From NCBI GenBank assembly GCA_023014335.1, contig JAECYW010000006.1, forward strand, positions 868,001 through 932,000: a DNA stretch of 64,000 nucleotides, in the 5' to 3' direction. Numbering within the stretch: the stretch's first letter is position 1; every line of letters begins with the position of its first letter. A model generated the notes under the pieces. The model was not told where the DNA came from. It was given only the letters and a program-made list of their open reading frames with translations, and searched no databases. Of this stretch, positions 21,201 to 32,275 are shown in pieces. The translations under genes and the position numbers were made by a program. This DNA is from Galerina marginata (Eukaryota > Basidiomycota > Agaricomycetes > Agaricales > Galerinaceae).

Positions 21201-23566
21201 GGTTGACATTATCAGTAAGGACCTGCGTTCCTTCGTTAGTGTCTCCTCCATCACCCAATCCTGATCAAGTACTTACCTTCCACATTCCTTGCACATCAGG
21301 GACGAATGCCTGGCCTCCCAAAATACCCTCTGTGCCGACTTCCAAACTGACACGAGTAACTTCGTTGGCCAAAGTGCTCAGCTGAGCCACCATAGAGTTG
21401 ACCGTCATCTTCAAGTCGAGCATCTCTCCTTGCACGTCGACGTTGACCAGCTTGCCGAGGTCACCCAAGGCGACAGCCTTCGTGACCTCTGAGATGGACC
21501 GCACTTGATCGGTCAAATTGGAGGCCATTTTCTGTGTTTGCGGATAAGGATAAGGCTAATGATAGAATGGGCTAAAGTGACGTACGTTGACGTTCCGCGT
21601 CAAATCGGCCCAGGTCCCTTGTACACCTTCGACCTTTGCTTGACCACCCAAGATACCCTGTGTTCCGACTTCCAAAGCTACTCTCGTCACCTCTGAAGCA
21701 AATGCAGATAATTGGTCCACCATTGAGTTTACCGTGCCTGAAGATGAGCAACATGTACGAGTCAATATCTTCATCGATATCAATACGATTAGATAGATTA
21801 CCTTTCAAAGTCGACATCTCGCCCTCTACAGATATTTCGATTTTCTGCGTCAAATCTCCTCGAGCGACAGCAGTCGTCACCACCGCAATAGACCGCACTT
21901 GATCCGTTAACGAAGAACACATCCGATTGACCTGCAATAGCGTTCACAAAAAAAATCGCCAAGTTTAAACCAAGAAAGGGAACCTACATTCCGAACCAAA
22001 TTCAGCCATACTCCTTCCACGTCCGGCACATGCGCTTGTCCCCCCAATTTGCCTTGACTTCCGACTTCCAATGTGACACGAGTGACTTCCGCTGCAAGAG
22101 CTCGTAAACTAGAAGGCTTATTGTGAACACGTGTAAATAACAAGTTGTGAATCACCGAGCTTACCGAACAACCATTCCATTGACCGTATTCTTTAAATCC
22201 AGTATTTCACCCCGAGCATCCACTTCGATCTGTTTACTTAGATCTCCCAGTGCGACTGCCTTGGTTACTTTTGCGATAGACCTGACCTACGGCACCGTTA
22301 GCTGACGGCTTTTGAAGATGAAACAGACATACCTGAGATGTGAGATTCGCCGCTAATTTGTTGACAACACCTGTGAGTTCGCGCCATGTTCCTTCCACGT
22401 CCAGCACCAGAGCTTGACCACCGAGTTTACTGCGGGGTCATACATCAGCCTCAGAATACGAGAATAGGAGTGCAAGATATGAAATTAACCAAATTAGGTC
22501 AAGCGTGGAGATGAAGAGTGGAGCAAATAATGAAAGAAGCCAAAACAGCAGACCAACAACAACGGAAGGAACAAGCTAACCGAACACTTACCCTTCTGTG
22601 CCAACTTCCTGGGATACACGTGTCACTTCCTTTGCGAATTGTCCGAGTTTGTCAACCTAGTCATGATATCAGTCATTGTCAACCGTTAGACAGAAAAACA
22701 CCTACCATGGTATTGATAACGTCCTTGAGCTGAACCATAACCACGCCTTGCACCGGAACCGTAATTTTCTGACTGAGATCCCCTCGAGCAACAGCATTGC
22801 AAACCCGAGCAACGTCCTGCACTTGTGCCTTGAGAAGTTTCAGTTCCTCCACCGCACTCATCCCGCTCTCAAAAGCCGCCGCAGCCAGTGGGCCCATCGG
22901 CAGGATCAGAGGGCTAGAGTTCAGAGGTACATTGTCGCCAGTGGTGTAGAGCATAAGAGGGTCCGAGATTGCTTTTCCGCAAGTAGGGCAGTGCGCGTGA
23001 GCAGTCGGCGGTGCAGAGTTCGATCCGCCGTTCGCATGAGCCTGCGCAAGTGCAGCCTGGTGTGCCTTCATGTTTCCGTATGCCTGAGTGAATACCTGCG
23101 TTGGGTCAATAGACGCCTGCAGTCCGTCCAGCGAGATAGTCATATTGGCGCCGTTTATCCGTGGCTTGTTGGTCGTTCCATCCACGAGCTTATTATTGTT
23201 CGGTGTGCTGTTCCCAGAGTTCTCCTCGATCTCCTTCTCTAGTTCCGCGACTTTTTCGTCGCCCTGTAATACGATCAGCAACCATGCGATATAATGATCG
23301 AAGGATGTCACCAGCTGGCTGCGTGCCCCATTGAACTCGGTAACAACCTCCTCAGCAGCCCGCATCCTGCGTGCCATGACAGAAAGCGACCGTAAAATCG
23401 TTTCTGTTTGCCAATCTGAAGGGCCTTCGTATTTCGGAATCGGTGCGCCTGGCAATGGTCCTAGGTCGTAGAGAGAAAGCAGAGCGACGAGATGAGATTT
23501 AAACGGGTCGCTCGTCGTTGCTGGTGTCGAGATCGTCACCTCCGGCGGTCCATCTGAAGAATCCAT
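18211..23566 (-). CDS. NIK1: Group III hybrid histidine kinase
   Basis: Twenty exons, from 23566-22706 down to 18329-18211, sum to 4,167 nt and 1,388 residues with every phase consistent. From about residue 249 to 835 there are six full HAMP-pair repeats of roughly 92 residues and a seventh partial one, each with a (A)VARGDL or VALGDL block and a GGQA block. The kinase core follows: H box [13 protein letters not shown] with His at about residue 874, N box [11 protein letters not shown]1 DTGIGI, F box FCQADG and G2 [11 protein letters not shown]. The C-terminal receiver has ILLAEDN, phospho-acceptor Asp about 1295 in LMDVSMP, and Lys in ITKPL. By family knowledge these soluble sensors signal to the HOG MAPK pathway through Ypd1 and are the target of phenylpyrrole and dicarboximide fungicides. 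Exon 10 codes for only 12 residues. A broken copy of the 5' part lies at 33.1-35.0 kb. Confidence 0.95.
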
Positions 23567-23673
23567 GATAACGATGGTGGGAGTGCGGAAGAAAGAGGAA
23601 AACGGCAACAATTAATTCCCTGATACCAATGCTGTCATGTGATCACAGCACTGCCAAAACAGCCCTGAACCCA
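23567..23673 (-). promoter_or_regulatory. Upstream region of the kinase gene (duplicated)
   Basis: This stretch before the kinase ATG is also present before the broken copy, at 34879-34993. The two differ by small indels: ATTAATTCCC here against ATTCCC there, and an extra block near CACGACCCTG in the second copy. Homology ends just after the CAGCCCTGAACCC block in both. The shared segment therefore includes only a small part of the promoter. Confidence 0.5.
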
Positions 23674-23937
23674 AGATTGAACTTAGGAACGACAATGACA
23701 TCACTCACTCTCTCACTCGACGTCCATCGTGTACCTCTCTCTTCTTTGACTCAAGTCCGACTCGAGCTGCTTTCTTTCGACGTCTTCGCACTCTCACGAA
23801 CGCCTTTTCCGTCCCGCACATCCCTTCTGACTTCTTTCCAGTCGACTTCAACGGCCTATCGCGATGCTCGATCCCTCTAGACACGAGGCATCGATTCTCC
23901 TACTTGCCAAGGTTTGAATACTCTAGTCAAAGCCACG

Positions 23938-24540
23938 GTAAGCACGATGTTTCAATGGTTTTGTTCTCTTTACTCACTTTTCATAGGTTATTGGATATTA
24001 ACTCACCGCACAACTACGACGAGAGACACGAAGACCCGAAGAAATGCAAGTTCGAGGTGTGAAGGAACGAGGTAAGCACATTGTTCTAGAGGTATTACAT
24101 TCATTTACCTACTTTCCGTAGGGTCTAAACCACACAACCGCGACGAAAGACACCATGACCCGAGTTCGAGCTGACAAGGCGAGGTAAGCACGTTATTCCA
24201 GACATATTACATTCATTTACCTACTTTCCGTAGGGTCTCAACCATACAACCGCGACAAAACACACGAAGAACCACAGTTCCTGCTGAGAAGAGGGTCTAC
24301 ATTCAAGGTAAGGACAATGTTCCAGAGGAATTGCTCCCATTTACTTACTTTCCGTAGGGTCTAAAACCATACAACTGCGACGAAAGCCACGAACACTCCA
24401 AGATATGGCGCATTCGAAAATTTCGAGCTGTCCATAGGCTCTAGATAACGCGAGGAGAATCTCTATAAACCTGGTAAGCACATCATTTCAAAGGCATTGT
24501 TTCCATTTACTTACTTACTTTACATGAAGAATTTATCGAG
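23938..24540 (+). repeat. Tandem array A of exon-intron-like units
   Basis: At least four units of about 110-135 bp follow each other. Each has a GTAAGC-type donor (near 23938, 24071, 24183, 24305 and 24474), about 50 nt with a (C/T)TTAC(C/T)TACTTTC stretch, a CCGTAG-type acceptor, then a 60-120 nt block with GGTCTAAACCA and ACAACCGCGACGAAA. So the intron-like and exon-like parts are both repeated. No unit carries a long open frame shared by all copies, so coding status is unclear. On the opposite strand the same acceptor region reads GTAAGTAAAT, another donor-like string, so the transcribed strand cannot be fixed from sequence alone. Confidence 0.6.
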
Positions 24541-25010
24541 GACGCCGACCGCGGAACCCTCAGCAGCACGAAAGATAGAGGAGCCGCCCCCCACGAGTAC
24601 GATGAGGGTACGCCGGCACCTCGTAGAAGAACAAATGCGAGTTTTAAGTCAAAGGTCAGTTCCAGTTTCAAAGTTTTTCTTCTTTCCAAAGGTTCTAAAT
24701 CCGGCAACATCAGAAAGACGGCGAGAATTCGAACAGCAACAACGACTTACCAACCCGCGCCGCTGTGGAACTCCAAAGCCCAACCCCAACTCCTCAGCAT
24801 CATCATCCTTTGAAGACGTCGAGGAGCCGCCTCAACGACGGCACACCAGCGTTTCGCAGAAGCGTGAATTGCGAGTTTTCAAGTCAGAGGTTAGTTCAAG
24901 TTAAAGTGATGCTGCTTCATTTTACTTACTTTCCAAAGGTTACTTAAACTTCAGCAACATAAGGACGCCGGGAAATTGAAAAAATAACAACGACTTACCC
25001 GCCGCGGAAT
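24541..25010 (+). repeat. Pair of larger related units
   Basis: Two longer units follow array A. Each ends in a TCAGAG or TCAAAG block, a GT(C/T)AGTTC donor-like start, a short gap and TTTCCAAAGGTT, then CAGCAACAT.AGAAAGACG or similar and ACAACGACTTACC. The part between contains GAGCCGCC repeats and many CAACGACG-type triplets. They look like diverged, enlarged members of the same array. No protein family is recognised in any frame. Confidence 0.45.
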
Positions 25011-25279
25011 TCGAAAACCCCAACCCCAACCTTTCCATCAACCAACCTCTCTGGGCTTACCCCCTCCGCGGACGGCGTCTACACGTTACTACGACGTCTG
25101 CACGACGAGCACGAAAACGATCCCAGCACGGAGGCGGCTTCCCATCCTCTCCTCGTCAACACGAACACGGCGTAGAGACGAGTTCGTCGACTCGAGTAGG
25201 AGCTCCTGCAGCAGCAGCAGCAGAGCCTACCTGTAACGTGCCAGCATCAGCACTCGCAGACGCCGCCCCTCATGCCTGT

Positions 25280-26440
25280 AACGAACCCAACACGAAGAGA
25301 TTTGGATGAGGGAGGCGGCGTGCAGTCGAAGAAGAAGCTTTCGAAAACTTACCGACATGCGTCAGCCCACCCGTCTGCCCTTCTCCCTCTCTCCATCACC
25401 TTTGGCCTCGGTCCCATTCGCTATCGCGATGCCCACGGACAACGAGCCTGCGCTGTTCGAACGAACAGCCGCGGGAAGCACGAGCAATCCAAGTACAGTC
25501 CAACGAAGACTCGCCCATGGATTACTTGCACCTCCAAGCACCGGCGACTCGAGAAGCAGCAGCAGCAGCACCCACCTCTCGAGCAGCCGCTCGTTCGGCG
25601 AATCGCAAAACGAGGAGATGGATAAGCGAGGGGCTGTAGGCTCGAAGAAGGATTGGAAGACTTACCCGCCCGCCCCGGTACCTTCCTCTCCCTCTCTCCT
25701 TCGTCCATCGCCTGGGCACCTCCCCTCTGCAACCCATGCACCATCGCTCCATCGTTCGTGATGCCCAGAGCAGCACGGACATCGAGTCTGCGCTGTTCCG
25801 CCCGCTCAACGAACAGCCGCGGGAGCAAGGTCGACGAGCACGCACGAGCACGAGCAATCCGAGGACGGTCAACGAGGACTCGCCCATGGATTACTTGCAC
25901 CTCGAGTGCCAGTGCCGATGCCTGCTCGCGACGGAACGGACCTGCAGGTCCAGGCTGAGGAGGAGAGAGGAGAGGGCGGCATGGGGATAGAGGAGGAGGA
26001 GGAGGAAAGAAAAAACTCACCAACCGAATACGAGCATCGCAAGCCCTCGTACTCGCCCTCCGTCTCCTCGTCATCATGCCCCTTCCATATCCCGCGCCTT
26101 CCTCATCGTTCGGGGCATCCGCGATCGTGTACGGCGGCGCGATCGTCGACTTACGGACCGCCCTATCCATTCCATTCGCGGTAGTTCGACAGCCAGCACG
26201 GACAACGAGCCTGTGCTGTTCCAACGAACAGCCGCGGGAAGCAAGTCGACGAGCACGAGCACGAGCTAGCAATCCAAGCGCGGCCAATGAAGACTCGCCC
26301 ATGGATTACTTGCACCTCGAGAGCTGGTACCTGCTCGCAATGGAATGGATTCGCAGGTCTAGGCTAAGGAGGAAAGCAGGTGGCATGAGGATGGAGGAGG
26401 AGGAGGAGGAGGAAGAGGGAACTTACCACCTGCATACGAG
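25280..26440 (-). repeat. Tandem array B, about 350-420 bp units
   Basis: A core is repeated three times, at about 25447-25535, 25789-25907 and 26211-26321. It contains GAACAGCCGCGGGA, GAGCAATCC and CTCGCCCATGGATTACTTGC. Between cores, GATCGTGTACGG-like and A/G-rich GAGGAGG blocks also recur. Minus-strand donor signals (GTAAGT or GTGAGT) sit at regular intervals, near 25346, 25661, 26014, 26420, 26617, 26810 and 27017, so the minus strand has a repeated exon-plus-donor pattern. In one minus frame the core reads EVQVIHGRV. No known domain is recognised, so this is annotated as a repeat and not as a gene. Confidence 0.55.
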
Positions 26441-27770
26441 CACGAATACTCGCCCTCCATCTCTTTGTCATCGTGCCCGTTCCATATCCTACGCCCTCGT
26501 CGTCGTTCGGGCCATCCGCGATCGTATACCGCGACGTTCGCGTTCGTCGACGTACGGTGTCGTCCTTCCGGGCTCGGGAAGGGGGTGAGGCGGTCGTTCA
26601 AGAGTCGACGGCGATAGGAACTCACCGGCAGGTGGAATGCCAGCAGCAACAGCCCTCGTACCCGCCCTCCTCGTCTTCCCTCACATCGCAGCCGATGTCT
26701 TATCACCTCCGCCACCTCAGCATCGTTTTCACCGTACAACCACGATCTTAAGCCTCCACGATGCCCAGAGAAGGATCAGACGGGGAAGATGGCGATAGGG
26801 AGTTCAGGAAACTTACCCGCCGAATTTCAGCTTCCATCGCTGCCCGTACGTCTCTGCCCGTCCATCGTCGTGGTCGTCTGCAGGGCCCCTGCCCCTACCT
26901 CTCGTCTCTCGTCGCATTTGGCGTGATCAAGCCATTTCGCAGCCTGCTTATCAGCTGTGAATAGAATTCAGGGCGAAGGGGTTAGGATGATGATGCGGGA
27001 TTGAAGGAGGAGATAAGGACTTACCGCGAGCTGCCACGACGAACATCTGGAACACGAACGAGGCGACGACGATGGCGCGGCAACAAGCCCATGAAGAGAC
27101 GTGGCGGGCTTCCAGCCGTTGGCGTCATCGTCATCGTCGCGTCAACTGCCCTAGCATTAAATTTCGAGGAGATAAGGTCAGTCAATTATTGCTTCGAGAG
27201 TGGGATACATTACTTACTTCTTCCGAATGCAGGTGGACCTTCAAAAGACGCGATTTAGCAGGGGTTTAATGGTGAAGTGGGCGGTTGGCTTACGATGACG
27301 GCGTTCGGCGCAGGACGAGTCGTTTGAGGTGACGGCGGGGGCTAGGTTATGAGGAAAGGGTTTCGGTAAGTGTGTAGGACGTTTGAACTAATGGATAGCG
27401 TGCTCACCTTTCGCATTTCTTTAGCGCCTACAAACGAATCAATGTCGGGATACGCCGCAATAAGAGAGAGAGTGGAACACAGCTTAACAAGTCGTCGCCG
27501 TCGTCGTGAAGGTTAGCTGTGAACAAGGAGGCGGGTTAGGGATTGGGAGAGGTATGTTCAATCTATTCACTCACTTTCAAACACTATTGCTGATTACTTT
27601 CTAGACAGAATTTGAAAGCTTCAGATGAGGACGTAAATTTGAAGCCTCTCAACTTCACTTACGAGAGGCGTCGGTCTGCGACGAAGACGAGATGATACGA
27701 TCAGCGACGTTGGAGACGAACGAGACGGAATGCGAACGCGGTCGTCGATGAGGTTGGCAGTTGAAGGCGA
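26441..27770. other. Non-coding or unrecognised stretch with splice-like sites
   Basis: Continues the style of array B with less clear repetition. On the minus strand one good intron candidate runs from 27017 (GTAAGTCC) to about 26957 (TTCACAG). No frame gives a recognisable protein. On the plus strand, short introns with GTAAGTG and TTTAG ends occur near 27366 and 27423. Confidence 0.3.
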
Positions 27771-27777
27771 ACTATAA

Positions 27778-27872
27778 TGAAGAGTGTGAGGAGAGGCGTG
27801 AGGATGTGAGGAGAGGAGAGGAGAGGAGGAGGAGAGGAGGAGAAGAGAGGAGGAGAGAAGGGGATGGAGATT
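27778..27872 (+). repeat. Purine-rich low-complexity tract
   Basis: About 95 bases consist almost only of G and A, with GAGGA and GGAGGAGA units and one short interruption near its start. The complementary strand is a C/T tract. It lies between two repeat arrays. Such tracts can slip during replication and can adopt triplex structures; that is general knowledge and is not shown here. Confidence 0.75.
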
Positions 27873-28439
27873 TCAACACCGAATCTTACCCTCCTTATAT
27901 ACATTTCAGAAGCCCTGTATTCGGTACCCGAAATACATTTGTCTAGTGGAAATTGCATTCGAGTTTCGAATTCGGATAAGCGTTGAATCAAGATATTGGA
28001 CCCTGGGTGGACCAACAACTCATCCGAACGTAATTCCAACTAACCTCCCGGTCGTATCTCCACTATTACTGGGAAGATCCATCTCAGCTACCCGTTCTGC
28101 AGGTGAGTTTGAATGCGTAAATTAATTGATAGTACGTAGAAACTTGTTTACCTAGATATGTACGTTGAAGTATCGATAACTAATTAAGCGCCCGAAAGAC
28201 GGCGTTCGTTCTGTTCAAAGCTTCTCCTTCGATAGCAATGCAAATATTCCAAATCTTTACAACAATATAAGAGATATACGCCCGGCTACAGTCTACAAAA
28301 AGTCCTACCCAGGAAACCCTACGATGAATTGAGTCGACTGACGAACATTGCACTCTAAGTGATTCCCGGGGTAAGATCATCATCAGCGCCGATTTCGTGC
28401 TCTTACCACTCCGTTTCCATTGCTAGCAGGCTTCTGACT

Positions 28440-29720
28440 GCTTGGACCCTGACTTAAGAAGGAGCCGAACTGTAGAAAAGCTCGTATCGAGCGGTGAAGC
28501 GGGAACGGAGGTGGACGTGTTTCTATTCCATTGCTTCAAGCGCCGTTCTCCACGCTCACTGGCAAATGCTCGCCTTCTCAATTGACACCGCTAGCTAGGC
28601 CAAGAACAAACCCTGACCTAGCTGGAACCGAAGAGCCGAATAAGTGGAATAGAAGCGCGGAATTAACTGGGCTGTTAAATTTGCGAGAGATCAGAGAAGT
28701 GGGGACGGAGGAGAAGGTGTCATGTACCACCTGCCAAGCTCTGTTCCGATTCGTACATGCCCTCAGTTCCTAAAGTAATTCAATAGTGTGTAGATACCGT
28801 AGATATATGTCTCCGACGGTAGTATGCATTTATTTCATCTATTGCTGCTGAATACGAGAGCCAAACGCGAAGACGAGAATTAAGCGCCCAACGGGCGCTA
28901 TGTATCTACAACTCTCCCAAAGTTTGTACGGCGTCGCCACAGCTCCCAAACTTTATAAATAGCGACCTAACATACCTTTTGTCCGTATTCAGACACTTAC
29001 ATGCAGATATATTTGTTTGAAAGCTGGGGGATTGGTAGAGTATGTCCTTTCCCGCTAGTCACTTTCTGGCTCGGTCGGCGCGTTCATTTACGCGGCGAAT
29101 ACTTACGAGATACCGTTAACCGAAGAACCGAATAAGATGAAACGCACTAGTAAGAAGCCTGTGCATTTTATTTGGCCTATGCAACAAAGAAACGGGGAAG
29201 GAGGAGAGGGTACCGCCGGGTGATGTCATGTCTTGGTGTCGGGAAGCTGCCACACAATTCTGATACCCCGCCCATTCCACTGTTTGGGCGATATTCTAAC
29301 CGTGAATTCATGTCTTGAATTTACCTCCTTTCATTTCTACTTTTGTTGTAAGCTTGGAGTTTGATCGTCCGGATATTGTCACTTAAGAAAATGCTCCCGT
29401 TCACATTGTCTAATTAATTCCTTGTCTTATAAAATGCAAGTGGGTACATTATTATAGTTAACACCTATATTTCTAAGCTTGTTAAAGGGGAGGCAGAGCT
29501 ATTTTGCACCGTGACCGGCAGGCGCATAGCAATGCACTCCGGTGTATGTGTTTCGCGAAGCATTGCCAACACGCACGCTAATATAAACTGACAGGACCCT
29601 GTCCAAAAATGAGCCGAATAAACTAGACGGATGCGACAAAAATGCAGAGGCATTCATTTGGGAGAAGGCATCGAAGTGGGGATGGAGGAGGGGATCGTGT
29701 CGTGATCCGCTTCCGCTCAA
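28440..29720 (+). repeat. Diverged direct repeats of about 488 bp (array C)
   Basis: The block GA(G/A)CCGAATAA recurs near 28631, 29121 and 29607, spaced about 490 and 486 bp. Each time it is followed within 60-110 bp by a GGGGA.GGAGGAG stretch and a TGTC.TG block. A weaker fourth copy (GAGCCGAACTG, then GGGAACGGAGG) lies near 28463. The copies are strongly diverged, so this is an old tandem duplication. No open frame is conserved. Confidence 0.45.
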
Positions 29721-30690
29721 GATGTTCTGTATTCCGTTCCTCCGAAATTAATTTCCCACTAGGTCTAGGTCAAATCAAATAACACAGATGTCCCTTTCAG
29801 TTGCTTTTCATCTAATTTCGTACTTTATCGCAATGGTAAATTACGTGCCTCACAAGTGGAATTGTTCAAGTGTTTTCGAGACCAGATTTGGATTTGGATT
29901 GAATTGTCCGCTTGTCAAGCGCTCTGCCATGCTACAAACAGCTTGTGTAAATATTAACAAGGCATACTTCGTTTGTTTTAATGCCTGGCAGCCATGCGAT
30001 AAGGTGAGCTAACATTCGGGAAGGTATTTTAGGTAGTGACTTCCGAAAGAAGTAGTATGACCCAGTGACCGTGCGTACTTGAAACTTGTACTTGAACGCG
30101 CACCTCGGAAGGGGTAACATATCTATCAAATGTGATCAAGAGATGTTGAAGGAAGCAAACGGGCAGGCAAAGTATGTATTTTGAATCCATTAAATATTGA
30201 CGACATCTGATGCCAATCTGGGACTGTGATGTGTAGATACTAGAAATCAGGTACAGATCCTGGATCATGATCAGTCCAATCAGATGATGTGCGCAGGTTC
30301 AGCGGCGCAGCACCAGGAATGTTTTGACTCTCGAGCGCTTAAAGAAATGCGGCCGACAGGACAAGCGCAAAGTGGCGCCCACCAGTGGCGCGGCAACTTG
30401 AACAATGGGAATGCCAAGGTTACCTACCGATCACTGTTATGGATCAGATGGATAACTGGTGAAAATTAATTCAGCTCACGTTCTTTCTGATAGCTTCTGC
30501 ACTAGGCTCACAAAAATCACTCAGAATCAAGACGGATGCGAGTATCGGAGCTCAAGAATGATGGTGGCAGACTAGTAAAGGTTTGTGCCTTATTTGACTT
30601 TCAATTTCGCATCAATTCGGTTGCACAGAAATCCTCATGTAACTTAAACAACCAATCTGTCGGAAACTCACTTTCCGCTCTGAGAATAAT
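29721..30690. other. Intergenic, no gene seen
   Basis: Short open frames occur on both strands but none has a recognisable motif or believable splice partner. The region separates array C from the hairpin at 30691. Confidence 0.4.
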
Positions 30691-30772
30691 TCCAATTCCA
30701 TATCTCTCAGGGAGATTTGTCTGTTAGAAATCATTCTATCAGATAAATCCTCCTGAGAGATGTGGGATTGGA
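30691..30772. repeat. Long near-perfect inverted repeat (hairpin)
   Basis: The left arm (about 30691-30730) holds CCAATTCCATATCTCTCAGG; the right arm (about 30732-30772) is its reverse complement with a few mismatches, as CCTGAGAGATGTGGGATTGG. The arms continue inward through GATTTGTCTG and CAGATAAATC with almost no loop. Transcribed, this would form a stem of about 40 bp. It may be the remnant of a palindromic mobile element or a source of small RNA; both are inference. Confidence 0.7.
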
Positions 30773-31344
30773 AATAAGGGAGCTAAGTACCTGAGACTCT
30801 GAGAGCTTAAGGGAGAATTTTACGGAGATCAGACACTTCAAAATCGGATCACTGCAGATGCAGGGTCCTCTTAGCTTAAGCCTGTCAACTCAGAATCCGG
30901 ATGCTGCGGCCGTTCTCACTGTCAGCGCTTAGCAAACCGATCTATCTACGGAATCAATCAAACCAGAAGCTGAACACAAAGCAAAAACTGCCCAAATTCA
31001 AGTCCGAAATTAATTTGTTCGCTTCTGTGGGACTTGGTGAGCTTGGCAAAAAATACTATAAAGGTGGGCACATATCTGAGTAGGTTTCCGATCCCCCATT
31101 CCATCCCTATGCCTGCACTATGGTGGTATTCCGTCTCGTCGTTGAGCGCAGTGTGATTGACATCTTATCTGTTTTATTTGGTCTTTGATGATGCTCGGCC
31201 AAACAGTTACATCAATCTCTGTCTTTGCTCTTCACCATCACGCCGTTGATTGCTCTCGGCTCGATCTACAGTCAGTATCTCTCTCAAATCCCAAGCTATC
31301 TCATTCTGACATCTCTTCATAGTTCCACTGGCCCCCATTTTTCT

Positions 31345-32275
31345 GATTTGATATTTGGGATTCCGGAAAACGGTACAAAAGGTATGTCCTCTCCGTAAGT
31401 TCCCTTTATTTTGATTTATTCTAATCGCTCTTTCAGTCGGCAAGACCATGGGGAGGTTATACTTTATATTTGGAGGTCCGGGGAGGCTGGAGTTGTGCGC
31501 AGGAGCCATTCTAGTGTGGTGAGTTTTGACCGTGATTCCGCCCTACCATTCCATAACTGATATTTAGCCTTAGAATTGACTCGGCGCATCTATTATTCAA
31601 TACCCCTCGATCGCATAAACACCCAATTCAACTCACTGAAGCTCCCTCGCCCTCCAAAGCATCTCGGAAGAGGTCGAAGATTCTGATTCGAGATTTGGGG
31701 TTCCGGGAAACGCGATGTGATGTATGTATGTGCCGTTCCACCGCCCTTCTTACCTGATTAGTTCTAACTACCAGCTGCCAGTGGTACTCCTGCAAATCTA
31801 ACTTGATATTTGGGCTTCCGGGGATTGTTGTGCAGTGTAGGCTGTCTTACGGTATGTTCATCGGCTTTCCTTTTGTTGCAGGCTTAACATTCTGTCCAAT
31901 TTAGAATCATCGCGGTTCCCTCCAAATTCGATATTTCGATTTCCGGTCAACGCCTCGCATGTCTAACAAGATAACGACAACAGCCGCTGCTCAACGACAC
32001 CCTCAAGAAATCCGGTTTGATATTTGGAGTTCCGGAGACTGGTGGGGATTATGGTTGGTAAGGTCTATGAAGCCTTCTTTCTCGCAGCGCTACTGACATT
32101 CATTTGAACATAGAATCATTGCGTATCCGTCGAAAATCAATGACTCAGCTTCCAAAGAACCCCCTGTCGCCGCCAAGCACTTACCAACACGTCCGGCAGG
32201 TCAGAAACACGGTGGTGAAATGCGATTTGAGATTTGGAGTTCCGGGAAACGTGATGAAATGTACATAACCCCTTC
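31345..32275 (+). repeat. Tandem array D, seven TTTGG-TTCCGG units
   Basis: A core of the type GATATTTGG(A/G)(G/A)TTCCGG appears seven times, near 31350, 31465, 31690, 31805, 31929, 32019 and 32227. Most cores are followed within about 10-50 nt by a donor-like GTATGT, GTGAGT or GTAAGG, then 50-60 nt later by an acceptor such as TTTCAG, TTTAG or CATAG and a new exon-like block. Two units share AATCATTGCG or AATCATCGCG right after the acceptor. So, as in array A, an exon-intron module has been multiplied. The longest shared frame is short and no domain is recognised. Confidence 0.55.

Noticed and set aside
25421..26302. Minus-strand 293-codon open frame over array B as a conventional gene
   Set aside because: It reads straight through repeated donor-like and acceptor-like signals and has no known domain; better treated as a repeat until transcripts are seen.
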